A stretch of DNA of 49,005 nucleotides from positions 102,075-151,079 of the forward strand of contig JBBHKE010001469.1 in the NCBI GenBank assembly GCA_037447655.1, given 5' to 3'. This document shows, in pieces, positions 20,512 through 30,975 of this stretch (position 1 is the first letter of the stretch; each line of letters starts with the position of its first letter). The notes beneath the pieces are model-generated. The model saw nothing but the letters and a program-made list of their open reading frames with translations, did no database searches and was not told the origin of the DNA. The position numbers and the translations under genes were made by a program. The DNA is from Zygnema cylindricum (Eukaryota; Streptophyta; Zygnematophyceae; Zygnematales; Zygnemataceae).

Positions 20512-21182
20512 CTTTCATCTATATGAGAGAGGAGAACTTAGGACTTACAAAATATTTCAAAGAAGATTAATTAACTATGAACCTTTATTAGAGTAACACC
20601 AAGTATTCAAAAGTACACATTTACTGTACACATTGATACTCCAATAGCGTAACAATTTGGTTGTCAACTATTACTATTGAGCGACATTCGGCAAACGATC
20701 TGTGAAACAAAGTAAGGTCACGCGAATAAAGTCGAGGGATAGCAGTGAAACCCGAATTATGGGGAATCAAATAGGCCATAGGAGCCGCATGATGGACTTG
20801 AATCGAACGAACGACCATAGCTGTTGACTGTTTGGAGGACCACTATGATGCTGATGAACGCAGTTAATGATTTTGATATTTTTGTCAACTGTAGAACATT
20901 AAATCGGTGCGTCACCTTCTCTAGGTGTCTGATTGAAATAAAAATTTGCGAGAGGAAAGAGCTTGGTTATTATTTAGTTCTGACAAAGTTACAGATATTG
21001 ATTCAGACTTGGGAGAAAGTATCAGTAGGCAGAAAGTGACTGTCTGGTGCTATAACACAAGGTAGCTTTGCTATAGAATTATTGAGATGGAGGATTCTGA
21101 ATTGCAAAAGGAATGCCTTTTTTTCTTCTTTGATATGACCCTCACACTCGCCACGGCTACCTCTGCTTCGGAGCTTTCTACC
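20512..21182. other. Leader / 5' gag zone of Copia B, decayed
   Basis: No open frame worth calling. A B-box-like GTTCGATTCAAGTCC occurs on the - strand near 20,790-20,805 without a convincing A box or stem, so it is not called a tRNA. Confidence 0.4.
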
Positions 21183-21194
21183 TGCTCCGATACC
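21183..21194 (-). other. Primer-binding site of Copia family B
   Basis: On the - strand TGGTATCGGAGC differs at one base from TGGTATCAGAGC, the initiator-Met tRNA binding site common in plant Copia elements. It lies upstream of gag, as expected. The 5' LTR should lie at 21,195 and beyond, but it is cut by the repeat starting at 21,488 and could not be matched to the 3' LTR. Confidence 0.7.
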
Positions 21195-21487
21195 AAAGCA
21201 AAACAAAAAATTGAACAGAAGATAAACGAAGTCGAGTGCGGCTACCTTATCAACGATATATTGTTGCACTGGTGAGTGACATCGAGTATTGGAACAAGAG
21301 AACGCGCTTACTTCAGCGTGGGCCTCAACTGATAAAAACACTCGAGTGGACAACAATGTCTCATGAATTTACTACAAGCCTTTGGCGACGTGAGATACCG
21401 CATGAGCTAATATATAAGAACCATCTACTAAAAACCTTGAAACCACAAAGTGCATCTTGGCGACGTGAGGCATCACGGAAATGCTAA

Positions 21488-22089
21488 TGACACCATCTTT
21501 GTGTTTGTGTTGAATAGATACCCTATCCTCACACGTAAAACGTTGACACCATAAACATATCTCCTTCGCTTTGATAGCACCCCCACGAGGAGGTGAGACC
21601 AAAACTCAACAACAATGGAATCAGGTAAAAAAATTAATGACATTAATTTGTAAATTTAGTGGGCGAGTAAATGGGAGAGGGGGGAAGGGAAGGAGAAACC
21701 ACACGATTTTAATTGTAGGGAAGAGGAAATGGGAGAGGAAGAGGGACATCGAGAGGTAGAGAGTACGGCAGCTTGAACGGGAGAGGGAGAGGGAGAGGGA
21801 GAGGATGAGGGAGTGGGAGAGGAGGCAGCCTGACAAGTTGAGGGAGAGGGAGAATAAAAGAATGAGAGTGCGGCAGATTGAGAGGGTGAGAGAGAGAGGG
21901 AGAGGGAAAGGGAGAGGGAGAGATAGCTGCAGATCTAGGGAGTGGGAAGAGGGAGAGGTAGAGGGGGAGGGAGATAGTGCGGCACATCGAGAGGGAGAGA
22001 GAAAGGGAAAGGGAGAGAGAAAGGGAAAGGGAGAGGGAAAGGGAGAGGGAGAGATAGCGGCAGATCGAGGGAGTGGGGAGAGGGAGAGG
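21488..22089 (+). repeat. 602-bp direct repeat, copy 1 (D1)
   Basis: This segment matches 22905-23506 base for base as far as I can follow, 1,417 bp apart. It starts TGACACCATCTTTG, includes a short non-repetitive stretch (with CCCCACGAGGAGGTGAGACC) and runs into the GA-rich array. Copies stop matching where the GA array goes on in copy 2 and changes to GGAAAAAGGGG in copy 1. Confidence 0.88.
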
Positions 22090-22109
22090 AAAAAGGGGAG
22101 GGAGGTAAA

Positions 22110-22903
22110 TGCAAGGACGCCACGCATGACGAGGGAGAAGGAGACACCACACGCGACTGCGAATCCATGGAAGTGAAATGAAGCTGGCGGTAGTATTTTC
22201 GCATGCTTCCTCATGAAACGAAGGAGATATGTCTTTTGGCCAAAATGACGGCGCAACGTCAGATCCCTAAAAAATAATAATAAAAAAATGGTTGTATGTT
22301 ATTCGTCGAAAAAGTGATCCATTTTTCCGTGGATAATCCGCATTTGGCGTTATTTTGACTCAAATATCACCAACGCCAAATGTTGTATTTTTATTCTATT
22401 TAACTTAACCCATTAATTGTATTTTGTGGTCCCTTTGCCACTTTGACCCCTTATTAACGCATACATTGATTCTAATTTATGGTGAAATGGCATCTAAACT
22501 CCATATTGGAATATACATTTACCCTAAATGCGTTCGTTTGCACCAAATTAGGGTACATATTGACCCTAATTGGACATAAAACATGATATAGTGTTTATAT
22601 AAACTGAAAAAGAGAAATTCACATGAAGTAAGAGTTCACTGTTTGAATACGTTGTATGTGGACGGGCAACAACACACAATTCACTTGTTTAACTGAAAGA
22701 TCATGACTTCCCACATGCGAACGTATTTTATATTCACACTGCAAAAGAGGTGATTGTAGGAGAATGTGTGCGAACATGGTTTTTGGCGATGAGGTTGAGC
22801 CCATTTTTTTAGCGCACGTGCGCGAATAATTTAAAAATTACTTTTTTAAATTTTAACTAAAAAGGTGCACTTATGTTTGGTCTGACATCGACCGTATACC
22901 ACA
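22110..22903 (+). repeat. LTR-like repeat E1 (left copy, ~0.8 kb)
   Basis: It begins TGCAAGGACGCCAC right after a purine-rich tract (GGGGAGGGAGGTAAA) and ends near ACCACAC. It contains a TATA box (TTTATATAAAC near 22,594) about 480 nt in. A clearly diverged second copy (E2, 24661-25476) lies in the same orientation and shares start, TATA box and end. Direct ~800-bp repeats flanking an internal stretch, with a polypurine tract before the right one, are what a non-autonomous LTR element would show. No coding potential is evident. Confidence 0.6.
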
Positions 22904-22904
22904 C

Positions 22905-23506
22905 TGACACCATCTTTGTGTTTGTGTTGAATAGATACCCTATCCTCACACGTAAAACGTTGACACCATAAACATATCTCCTTCGCTTTGATAGCACCCC
23001 CACGAGGAGGTGAGACCAAAACTCAACAACAATGGAATCAGGTAAAAAAATTAATGACATTAATTTGTAAATTTAGTGGGCGAGTAAATGGGAGAGGGGG
23101 GAAGGGAAGGAGAAACCACACGATTTTAATTGTAGGGAAGAGGAAATGGGAGAGGAAGAGGGACATCGAGAGGTAGAGAGTACGGCAGCTTGAACGGGAG
23201 AGGGAGAGGGAGAGGGAGAGGATGAGGGAGTGGGAGAGGAGGCAGCCTGACAAGTTGAGGGAGAGGGAGAATAAAAGAATGAGAGTGCGGCAGATTGAGA
23301 GGGTGAGAGAGAGAGGGAGAGGGAAAGGGAGAGGGAGAGATAGCTGCAGATCTAGGGAGTGGGAAGAGGGAGAGGTAGAGGGGGAGGGAGATAGTGCGGC
23401 ACATCGAGAGGGAGAGAGAAAGGGAAAGGGAGAGAGAAAGGGAAAGGGAGAGGGAAAGGGAGAGGGAGAGATAGCGGCAGATCGAGGGAGTGGGGAGAGG
23501 GAGAGG
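22905..23506 (+). repeat. 602-bp direct repeat, copy 2 (D2)
   Basis: Second copy of D1, lying directly after E1. The start shared with D1 (TGACACCATC) coincides with the E1 end, so D looks like the first part of the internal region that normally follows the LTR-like repeat. A splice-donor-like CAGGTAAAAA occurs in it, but no usable exon was defined. Confidence 0.85.
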
Positions 23507-24660
23507 GAGAGGGAGAGGGAGAGGGAAGGGAGAGGGAAAAGGAGAGGGAAAGATAGCGGTAGATCGAGAGGGTGAGGGAGAGGGAGAGATAACGGCAGAT
23601 CGAGAGGGTGAGGGAGAGGGAGAGTATGAGGTAAAGAGAGAGAGTGCGGCAGATTGAGAGGATGAGAGGGAAAGGGAGAGGGAAAGGGAGAGGGAGAGAT
23701 AGCGGCAGATCGAGGGAGTGGGGAGAGGGAGAGGGAAAGGGAGAGGGAAAGGGAGAGGGAGAGATAGCAGCAGATCAAGAGGGTGAGGGAGAGGGAGAGA
23801 TAGCGGCAGATCGAGAGAGTGAGGGAAAGGGAGAGTATGAGGTAAAGAGAGAGAGAGTGCAGCAGATTGAGAGGGTGAGAGGGAGAGGGAGAGGGAAAGG
23901 GAGAGGGAGAGATAGCGGCAGATCGAGGGAGTGGGGAGAGGGAGAGGGAGAGGGAGAGGGAAAGGGAGAGGGAAAGGGAGAGGGAGAGAAAGCGGCATAT
24001 CGAGAGGGTGAGGGAGAGGGAGAGTATGGAGGGAGAGGGAGAGTATGAGGTAAAGAGAGAGAGTGCGTCAGGTTGAGAGGGCGAGAGAGAGTGGGAGAGG
24101 GAGAGGGAGAGGGAAAGGGAGAGGGAAAGGGAGAGGGAGAGATAGCGGAAGATCAAGAGGGTGAGGGAGAGGGAGAGATAGCGGCAGATCGAGAGGGTGA
24201 GGGAGAGGGAGAGTATGAGGTAAAGAGAGAGAGTGCGGCAGATTGAGAGGGTGAGAGAGAGTGGGAGAGGGAGAGGGAGAGGGAAAGGGAGAGGGAGAGA
24301 TAGCGTCAGATCAAGGGAGTTGGGAGAGGGAGAGGGAGAGGAGGGAGAGAGTGCGGCAGATTGAGAGGGTGAGATAGAGTGGGAGAGGGAGAGGGAGAGG
24401 AAGAGGGAGGAGGCAACTGAAAAGAGAGGACGGGAAGAGAAGCAGACTAAGAGGGAGGGAAAAGAGAGGGAAAAGGGGTAGGGAGATGGAGAGTGAAAGA
24501 GGGATAGAAGTAGATTGAGAGAGAGAGAGGTAGAGGGAGAGGCCAACAAGGAGGGGGAGCACATTTTTAAAAACCCTTAAAAAAAATGAAGGAGATTAGC
24601 ATAGGTAGGTTAAAGAGAAACGGGAGGGGGAAAGGGCGGCAATGGCAATGCAGAGGGAAA

Positions 24661-25476
24661 TGGAGGGACGCCACATATGATGAGGGAGAGGGACACGCCA
24701 TATGCGATTGCAAATCCATGGAAGTGAAATGAAGGTGGCGACGGTTTTTTCGCTTGCTTACTCATGAAACGAATGAAATTTGTTAGTTTGCCAAAATGAC
24801 AGAGCAGCCTCATATCCCTAAAAAAAATAATAAAAAAATTGGTTGGTTGTGATTCGTCCAAAAAATATCCCTTTTTTTGGGGATAGTATGCATTTGGCTT
24901 TACTTCGTCCGAAATATTACCAACGCCAAATGTTGTATTTTTATTCTATTTATTTTAACCCATTAATTGTAATTTGTGGTCCCTTTTTCACTTTGACCCT
25001 TTATTAAAGCACATTAATTCTAATTCAGGGTAAAATCACAACTAAACACCATATTAGAATAAACATTTACCATAAATGAGTTTGTTGGCACCGAAATAGG
25101 GTACGTATTGACGCTAATTGGACACAAAACATGTTGTAATGTTTATATAAACTGAACAGCAAAAATTCACATAAACTCCACCGAAAACATAAAAATGTGA
25201 GTTCACAGTTTTACGTCGTCGTATGTTGGCGTGTTATATACAGTTCACTTCATTAACTAAAGTATCCTGACTTCCCACATGCGAACATATTTTATATTCA
25301 CACTCCAAAAGAGGCGATTATGGGCGTATTTGTGTGGACGAGGTTTTTTGGCGATGAGGTTGAATCCCATTTGTTGAGCGCACGTTCGATGCATGCGTTC
25401 AATATAAAATATATTTATTTTAATTTAAATTGAAAAGGTACATTTATGTATGGTCCGACATCGACCTTACACCAAA
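24661..25476 (+). repeat. LTR-like repeat E2 (right copy)
   Basis: Starts TGGAGGGACGCCAC after GCAGAGGGAAA and ends ACACCAAAC. It aligns with E1 end to end with many substitutions and small gaps, sharing blocks such as ACCAACGCCAAATGTTGT, GACTTCCCACATGCGAAC and the TATA box TTTATATAAAC (about 25,144). No D-type sequence follows it. Confidence 0.6.
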
Positions 25477-27290
25477 CTAAATAATATTAACGTACTTTCG
25501 AGCTTTACGCTATTTTGTACGGTACATTAATTAACGTCAAGGTAAAATTAAAATCATGTGACTTATTTGAGGAAAAAAATCAAAATTTTAAGAACCCAAA
25601 TTAGAGTTATTGACACTTATAACAATTCGCGGTGTAGTTTTTTAGGAGTTTATACGTTTAAACAAAGCATGCGCCGTAAATGTAAAAAGTGAATGGACCA
25701 GCAAGAAAGCAAAAAGCCGTACAAATTACATTTGCTTCTCCGTTACTATTTCGTTATTAGTTAAGACACCATATTGTCCCTTTCAGGTAAAGAAATATCC
25801 TTCACGTACAAAATGGTATAGGACTGCCAGCTCACTATTTTGTCTTTTCTTGCTTTCATTTCATTGTCAACAATATATATTTATGTTTTCTAATCCGTTA
25901 TCAGCAAAGTTTTTTTCATGTCTTATTGTCTAGCATCAACAAGGTTTACTTATTTCTAATCCGACGTAAGAAAAATTATTCCTACTTTCCTTGTGCCCCG
26001 CTAGCACCTCGAGTGGGAGGTAGAATAAAAACCTAAAGGGGAAACAAAAAAATATGATGCCTTACAACAAGATTATTGATATCATCAGCCAAAATTCCAA
26101 AATGGAACCAAAGCGCAACTTGAATGATCGCTCGAAGATAATGAGGAATCCGCGAATAAAGCGTGGTCTGGGATAACCCAAATGGTACCTTCCAATAACG
26201 TTATGATTGCAAACAAAATGCTAATCGTGGTGAGTGGGATGGCGTTGGAGGGTTGGAACATTCGTGTCGCTTGGCCATTATAAATGGTTGGAAATGTCTA
26301 AGGATACGCTTTTATATATCGCGCTAATCCCTCACCTTGAGCGTAAGGCTTCCCAAACCCCGGACAAGGAACCCGAGATGTAGGGGTGTTAGAGGAAAGG
26401 TGGACAGCTAAAAAGAATGATGGGAAAAATGGGTCGAATGTGGGGCCGTAGAAAAAAAGACTTGAGAGGGAGGTATGATGTTTGCAAGCGGGGGATTGGA
26501 CGACAAAGTTAGTACATGGGGGAAACCTAAAGGTAGGTTGGTTGGAGGAGGGGTAGAATGGATCTCTGATGGGGTAGAAGGAAGAGGATGGTTGGAAAGG
26601 AGGGTCAAAGGAAAGTTTTGAGGTTGCTCACAACGATGTTGAGGGCAATATCGTTGTGCAAGGAAAGGTAAGGTATGGTGCTCTCCTGATTCTGGCAAGG
26701 GCATGAGAACAAAAAGAGCGTTTGGGTGAAAGGGTTGGGGTGAGGGTGTGGTGGTGGGTGGTGGAGGAGGTGGTTCGGGAGGGTGGAACAACCTTGAGGA
26801 GATGGTCGGTACAAGAGGATGCGTTGGAGACAATAGGGAAGGAGACCGAGACGCTTTTCGTTTATGAGAGGGCTATAAGCACTGTAGAGTAACTTGTCAA
26901 AGGTCCGCAAAAGAGTGGGGCCAACAAAGGTCTTGTCCAACCGCGAAGGACAAAAAGGGGAGCAAGTAAAGGCGGAAACCCAGAACTCTGAATTGAAAGC
27001 CTCCTACCGCTGAATGGTACCCGAATCTAGCTCTATGTTAAGGTGTTTTTTTTTTTTTTTTTGCGTTGGTTTTTTCGTTTTGTTTTCTTCGCCAACGAGT
27101 CTCCCACTAGGTAATTTGCTGCTACCCTAACCTACTACAGGCTAGAACGCTCATCGGATGTTGTGTGCCACTCGCGGTGTGGATGGTTAAGCTCGGCCAC
27201 CAAGGTGTTCAGGTGTCACTCACCCGAAAGGATCTAGGCGTCCACGAAAGGCAACAAAATATTGAAACCAGGTATTTAGGTCTTTTTCTC
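25477..27290. other. No recognisable gene; G-rich stretch and poly-T tract
   Basis: From about 26,400 to 26,960 the + strand is G-rich and purine-rich, giving a proline-rich open frame on the - strand (26833-26408) with runs such as PEPPPPPPTTTP. I regard it as compositional. A T17 tract lies at 27046-27062. No splice-bounded exon or transposon motif was found. Confidence 0.45.
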
Positions 27291-27296
27291 TGTGTG

Positions 27297-27752
27297 TTGT
27301 AAGGTCAAAATCCTGATGGCCGACAAATATTACTCCAAATTGGGCAGCAAATGTGGTAGGCAATCGCCACAAAAGGAAAAAAAGAAATCGTTTGAAACAG
27401 GAAGAGACGATTATAAAAGAACGTCGGAACCGATGGAGCTGAATTGCCAACTATTAGAAAGGGTTTTGAAAATTTTTTATTATTAATAACTGCACGCCAA
27501 ATTTGGCGCTGTATACATGAAAAATACGAAAATAATGACATAAATTCTTACCGAGAACCCATGGCCAAAGCTTGTAGAAAGCCGTCGGCAAAAAATTACG
27601 AAATGGTTAAAACGGAGGATGGCAGAAAGTGCAAAAATCTTGATGTCAGACTAATGGATCGCCAAATTCAAGGCAAAGATGGGGGGAGATTGCCACGAAG
27701 AGAAAAAAGGAAATCCGTTGAAACCAACAATGTCGATCATGGAAAAACGAAA
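27297..27752 (+). repeat. Two diverged ~120-bp direct repeats
   Basis: 27297-27420 (AAAATCCTGATGGCCGACA...) and 27632-27752 (AAAATCTTGATGTCAGACT...) align with many differences, about 335 bp apart. Each ends in a CCACRAARRGAAAAAARGAAATC core followed by GAAAC. Conceptual peptides are basic (QSPQKEKKKSFETG and LPRREKRKSVETN) with no known domain. They could be two decayed copies of a small repeat. Confidence 0.55.
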
Positions 27753-28265
27753 TAATGGATGGTGTTGATTTTATTTCTGCTTTAAAACAATATTTTTTGC
27801 AAATTTCATTGCGATTATATTTGAATCTTGCAGCCGAGTTAAAAGCTAGCATGTGCTCTCATAGTGGAGTGCACGTTAGTGAGAAAGTGTGCATGCACGC
27901 AACACTTTTATTTACATGCGGTTGCCACTGTTTTGTTATCGCAAACCTTGGCCGGCCGTGTGAATTGTTGCTTTTATAACGATAGTCGACATTCACAAAC
28001 GCGGAAAAAATTTAACCGCTGTTACAATGTTTTGAAAGTCAAAGTTGCTCAATCATTTGAACTCAAAATCAATATTGAACAATGTTTAATTGTACCTATA
28101 TGTACTTAATATGTATAATCTTTGACAAGCTAACGTAAGAGATTGCGCTCAACCAAACAAGTCAATGCGATGATCTTTTACGTAGTGAGTTTCGCAGATT
28201 GAAGTTTCACAATTGGCATGGTTCCCATGGACGACACCTGTTCCCACGAGATTTGGGCGACATGA
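27753..28265. other. No recognisable gene
   Basis: No motif, exon or repeat was identified between the diverged repeats and the start of LTR A3. Confidence 0.4.
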
Positions 28266-29170
28266 TGCTGAAAAGAAGTAATTAATATTCAATTTCTAAA
28301 TTTAGACTCTATGGAGAAGAGAGAGAGAGAATCACCATGGTTATCCCCGTAGTTAGAAAAAAACAGGCAAAAAGATAGTTAGACTGACAGATAACCAAAA
28401 TTTTGCCCTAAATGTTGCCCATAACAGGATTTGCACCTAGGTTTGCGAACTACTATGTAAACGTACGCCTTATCCACTAAGGCGTTGACGAAAAGATACA
28501 CAAAATGGTTCGATAATATATTAAAGAGTTACGCTACGACACTTTCACTTAACAAACCAAATTGATGAAATAACAAATGTGAAACAACGACGCTCGCGAA
28601 CACAAATCAAACTGTGTAAAATACCTGATCCGACAGACGTCGTCTCCGCCACCCAACCCGAGTGAATTTTTGGCGGCTTTTGGACAAAGCGGCACGCTGT
28701 GCCACGTGGCGCCACATCATTAGAGGTTGGAAAAGATGGGAGGAGGAACAATGGCTTGTAAACTAACAAGTGTCAACCAAAAGGCCATGTTGTACAATGG
28801 CCGTACAAGAAGTACATCGCACACTATACCTTCTTGTACTATACACTTTTTGATCAGTGTAGGGCAAGTAGTAGGTAGTTCTGAGTAGGAGTTTATGGAC
28901 TTAGCGTGTTTGAGGCGCCTCTTTCTAGGTGACCTTTTGTATTTATAGGCCATCTTTGGCCTACCATAACTTACAACTTAGGCGAGCAAATTAAGTGATT
29001 ATTTTTGCGTTTAACTCAGCAAAGTCTCGTCCTCACAAAGGTGAGGGTGGCGAGAAAATCTGATGTCACGGTGGCATTTATTCAATGGGAAAGTTTAAGG
29101 GGAAAATATTATCCTAGAGGCTTAACATAGGCTGCTCATTCTGTGGGATAATGGAGACCACAAAATTTCA
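28266..29170 (+). mobile_element. 5' LTR of Copia family A (copy A3)
   Basis: It begins TGCTGAAAAGAAGTAATTAA and ends CCACAAAATTTCA, matching both ends of the target-duplication-defined solo LTR A1. It includes the antisense tRNA-like segment, U3 motif GTACAATGGCCGTACAA (28792-28808), and TATA box TATTTATA (28940-28947) followed by GGCCATCTTTGGCC. The retroelement interior follows directly (CGTTATAGACCCACTCTC). At 905 nt it is the most compact, least rearranged LTR of the family here. Confidence 0.87.
28416..28490 (-). other. tRNA-like segment inside LTR A3 (antisense to the LTR)
   Basis: On the - strand: CGCCTTAGTGGATAAGGCG (D-arm-like, G-G-C-G closing), then about 35 nt later CCTAGGTGCAAATCCTG (T-arm-like with one B-box mismatch). 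Same position and orientation as in LTRs A1 and A2. Confidence 0.63.
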
Positions 29171-29822
29171 CGTTATAGACCCACTCTCTAGGGTGCCCAT
29201 AATTAATGGATCAAACTTTCTTTATTGAGAAATTATGAGTGAGGGGGAAGTTTTTGAGAAGCACCTATGGGGGATAATGTCCGAGCAAATAGGATGCCCA
29301 CCTCCACCTACGCTTGGAGGAAGATGTTTTTCTGGCACCTTTGTCACAACATCTGCCAAATCATCAGCCACCATCATTAACGATGACGAGAAAGGGAGGA
29401 AATATTTACGGAAGGAGAAGAGGGAAGAGTTGCTTCTCGAGGGACTCCATTGTCAAGGTCGATACCAACAACAGCACCACGAGAAATGTTTAGCAATGTT
29501 TGCAATAGTAGCAATGTTTGCAATGGTGACAGGAAGTCAAACGAAACGGTCAAAATATGAAAATTGGAACTATAAGGACAAGGTTGTTAAGCTCTTAATC
29601 CTCAAAAATGTAGCGAAAGGTATTACCAATCCCCTTATGCAAGTTAGATCTTCCTCTCAGATTTGCGTATCTCTTGTGAAAAAACATAAGACAGGGTCAT
29701 TATTGCAGCAGCAGCAGCTAGCAAAAAATAAGATTTCAGCTTATACTTACAAGGTAGGAAGTATGAATGAATGGACAAATTTAACCCGTCTACAATATTG
29801 TAATTTGCAGTGCTGCTTATAG
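29171..29822 (+). pseudogene. Copia family A leader and truncated gag (copy A3)
   Basis: After the LTR comes the family A leader TATAGACCCACTCTCTAGGG, then an ATG-led frame (29235) starting MSEGEVFEKHLWGIMSEQIG. Its first part parallels the gag starts in copies A4 (ALFKRYLWR) and A6 (FEKKL). From about 29,430 the sequence no longer resembles the other gags (for example GLHCQGRYQQQHHEK and a triplicated GCAATGTTTGCAATAG). The frame, 195 codons, ends in TAG at 29,820. No protease or pol follows, so A3 is broken. Confidence 0.6.
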
Positions 29823-30546
29823 CATGGAGTCGGAAATTGATATTTACTAGTTCGGTACGGATCGGGTTTTCAAAAGCTAAGTTTTAAAGGGTAGTTTTAT
29901 TTCTTTCTTTCGGGTGTTGACACTTTCACATGTCAATGTCTGACCAATCACATCAAACACTCTTGAATGTGATATAACGGTAGCGCATGGTTTGGCTCAT
30001 GACTCAATTGGTGGAATTGGCACTAACACGGGCTTCACAGTGAGGCGCAAAGTTTCTCATGTACTACCTCCTCGCTCCCCGTTTAACAACTTTCAAAGTC
30101 CTCGGGTTAACTTGGTTTCATCTATAGGGCTAGGAGAACTTTGGGAGATGTTAGCCTCACAGATCTGAGTTGGACCTACGATTCTTCTCTCGCGGCCGTT
30201 TATATGGGCATGGCGGCTCGGAACGCAACAACTTCTAACGAAAGAGATTACGCTCACCAAGACCTGGTAGACCAATTTGTGCCATTCGCAGCAAAAAAAT
30301 TTCGGTACTTTGGACAAGTCTTTTAATGATTTCCTGTGCAACTATGCAAAGAAAACATTTGAAACCTATGGTCCCAAAAGCCCTCCCTCGAGCCTTCTCG
30401 TTTGCTAATACTGTCAACGATTATCAGTAACCATTTAATGAGCGCAAGCTACGACTTCTCTACGGCAAAACATGGTGGCGGATGATAGGCGCGACCTCCT
30501 AGATCTTCCACCAAGGGATCCAATCCACATCCACGATCTTTAAGGG
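29823..30546. other. Decayed sequence, probably the interior of another LTR element
   Basis: Several short frames occur (for example a 61-codon stretch at 30141 with GDVSLTDLSWTYDSSLAAVY), none with a known domain. The region ends at a possible LTR start near 30,547, so it may be the 3' internal end of a different retroelement. Confidence 0.35.
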
Positions 30547-30975
30547 TGTGGAGCTTAGTTTGTTAGGGTTGTGTAGTTTTTCCCTTTGTATAGTGTCATC
30601 TTTAGTAAATTTGCTTAGTTTTGGTAGTTATTGTAGTTAAATTTGGTGTCTTCACATGTTTTCTTTACCTTAGTTTCCTTGGGCTATATTTTAGCATTAA
30701 GCGCTAATTTCTCTTTTTTGAATCCTTTTGTTTCTTGATGGTTTTTTCTATCGTACTATTTGAAATAAATATGTTTCTTTATTTGTTCTTGTCGTCATTT
30801 AGCCCTTTGATTGTTTCATTTTCACTGATGTAGAAATAAGCTACGTGTACCAATCTCATGAAGACTTGTATGCATTAAACCACACAACATCGCAAATCAC
30901 TATTAGTGTTAACATTTTTTTGGCCACTTAATACATATTTTCTCCGTGCACACGTGTTGGATTGTGGATCCGACA
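30547..30975 (+). mobile_element. Possible LTR of another (gypsy-like) element
   Basis: The interval runs from TGTGGAGCTTAG to GGATCCGACA and is followed by GTGGCGATTGAAAG, a PBS-like position. After this, the second copy of the sequence (47,6xx) reads RKVRFSASDWLSQIENW, like the start of a Ty3/gypsy Gag (W-L-x-Q-I-E). Ends are approximate and no paired LTR was found. Confidence 0.4.

Larger units (their letters stand above)
21670..24560 (+). repeat. Purine-rich GA tandem array (GGGAGA-based), interrupted by E1
   Basis: Most of 21670-22080 and 23085-24560 consists of G and A on the + strand, built from GGGAGA hexamers. It is organised into longer units that carry landmarks GATAGCGGCAGATCGAGGG, GTGCGGCAGATTGAGAG and TATGAGGTAAAGAGAG. 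The long stop-free frame on the - strand (24564-23038, 508 codons of Ser/Leu/Pro) is a by-product of this composition, not a gene. Such polypurine mirror repeats can adopt triplex DNA and are prone to length change. Confidence 0.92.

Noticed and set aside
20780-20830. tRNA-like B box (GTTCGATTCAAGTCC) on the - strand
   Set aside because: No D arm, acceptor stem or A box at tRNA distance. Single short match.
23038-24564. 508-codon open frame on the - strand, and shorter frames on both strands of 21.6-24.6 kb
   Set aside because: The sequence is Ser/Leu/Pro or Arg/Glu/Gly repeats produced by the GA array. Stops cannot form in such composition, and there is no non-repetitive domain.
26408-26940. 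Proline-rich open frames on the - strand (runs such as PEPPPPPPTT)
   Set aside because: They follow a G-rich stretch on the + strand. There is no domain, no splice support, and two overlapping frames are equally open.
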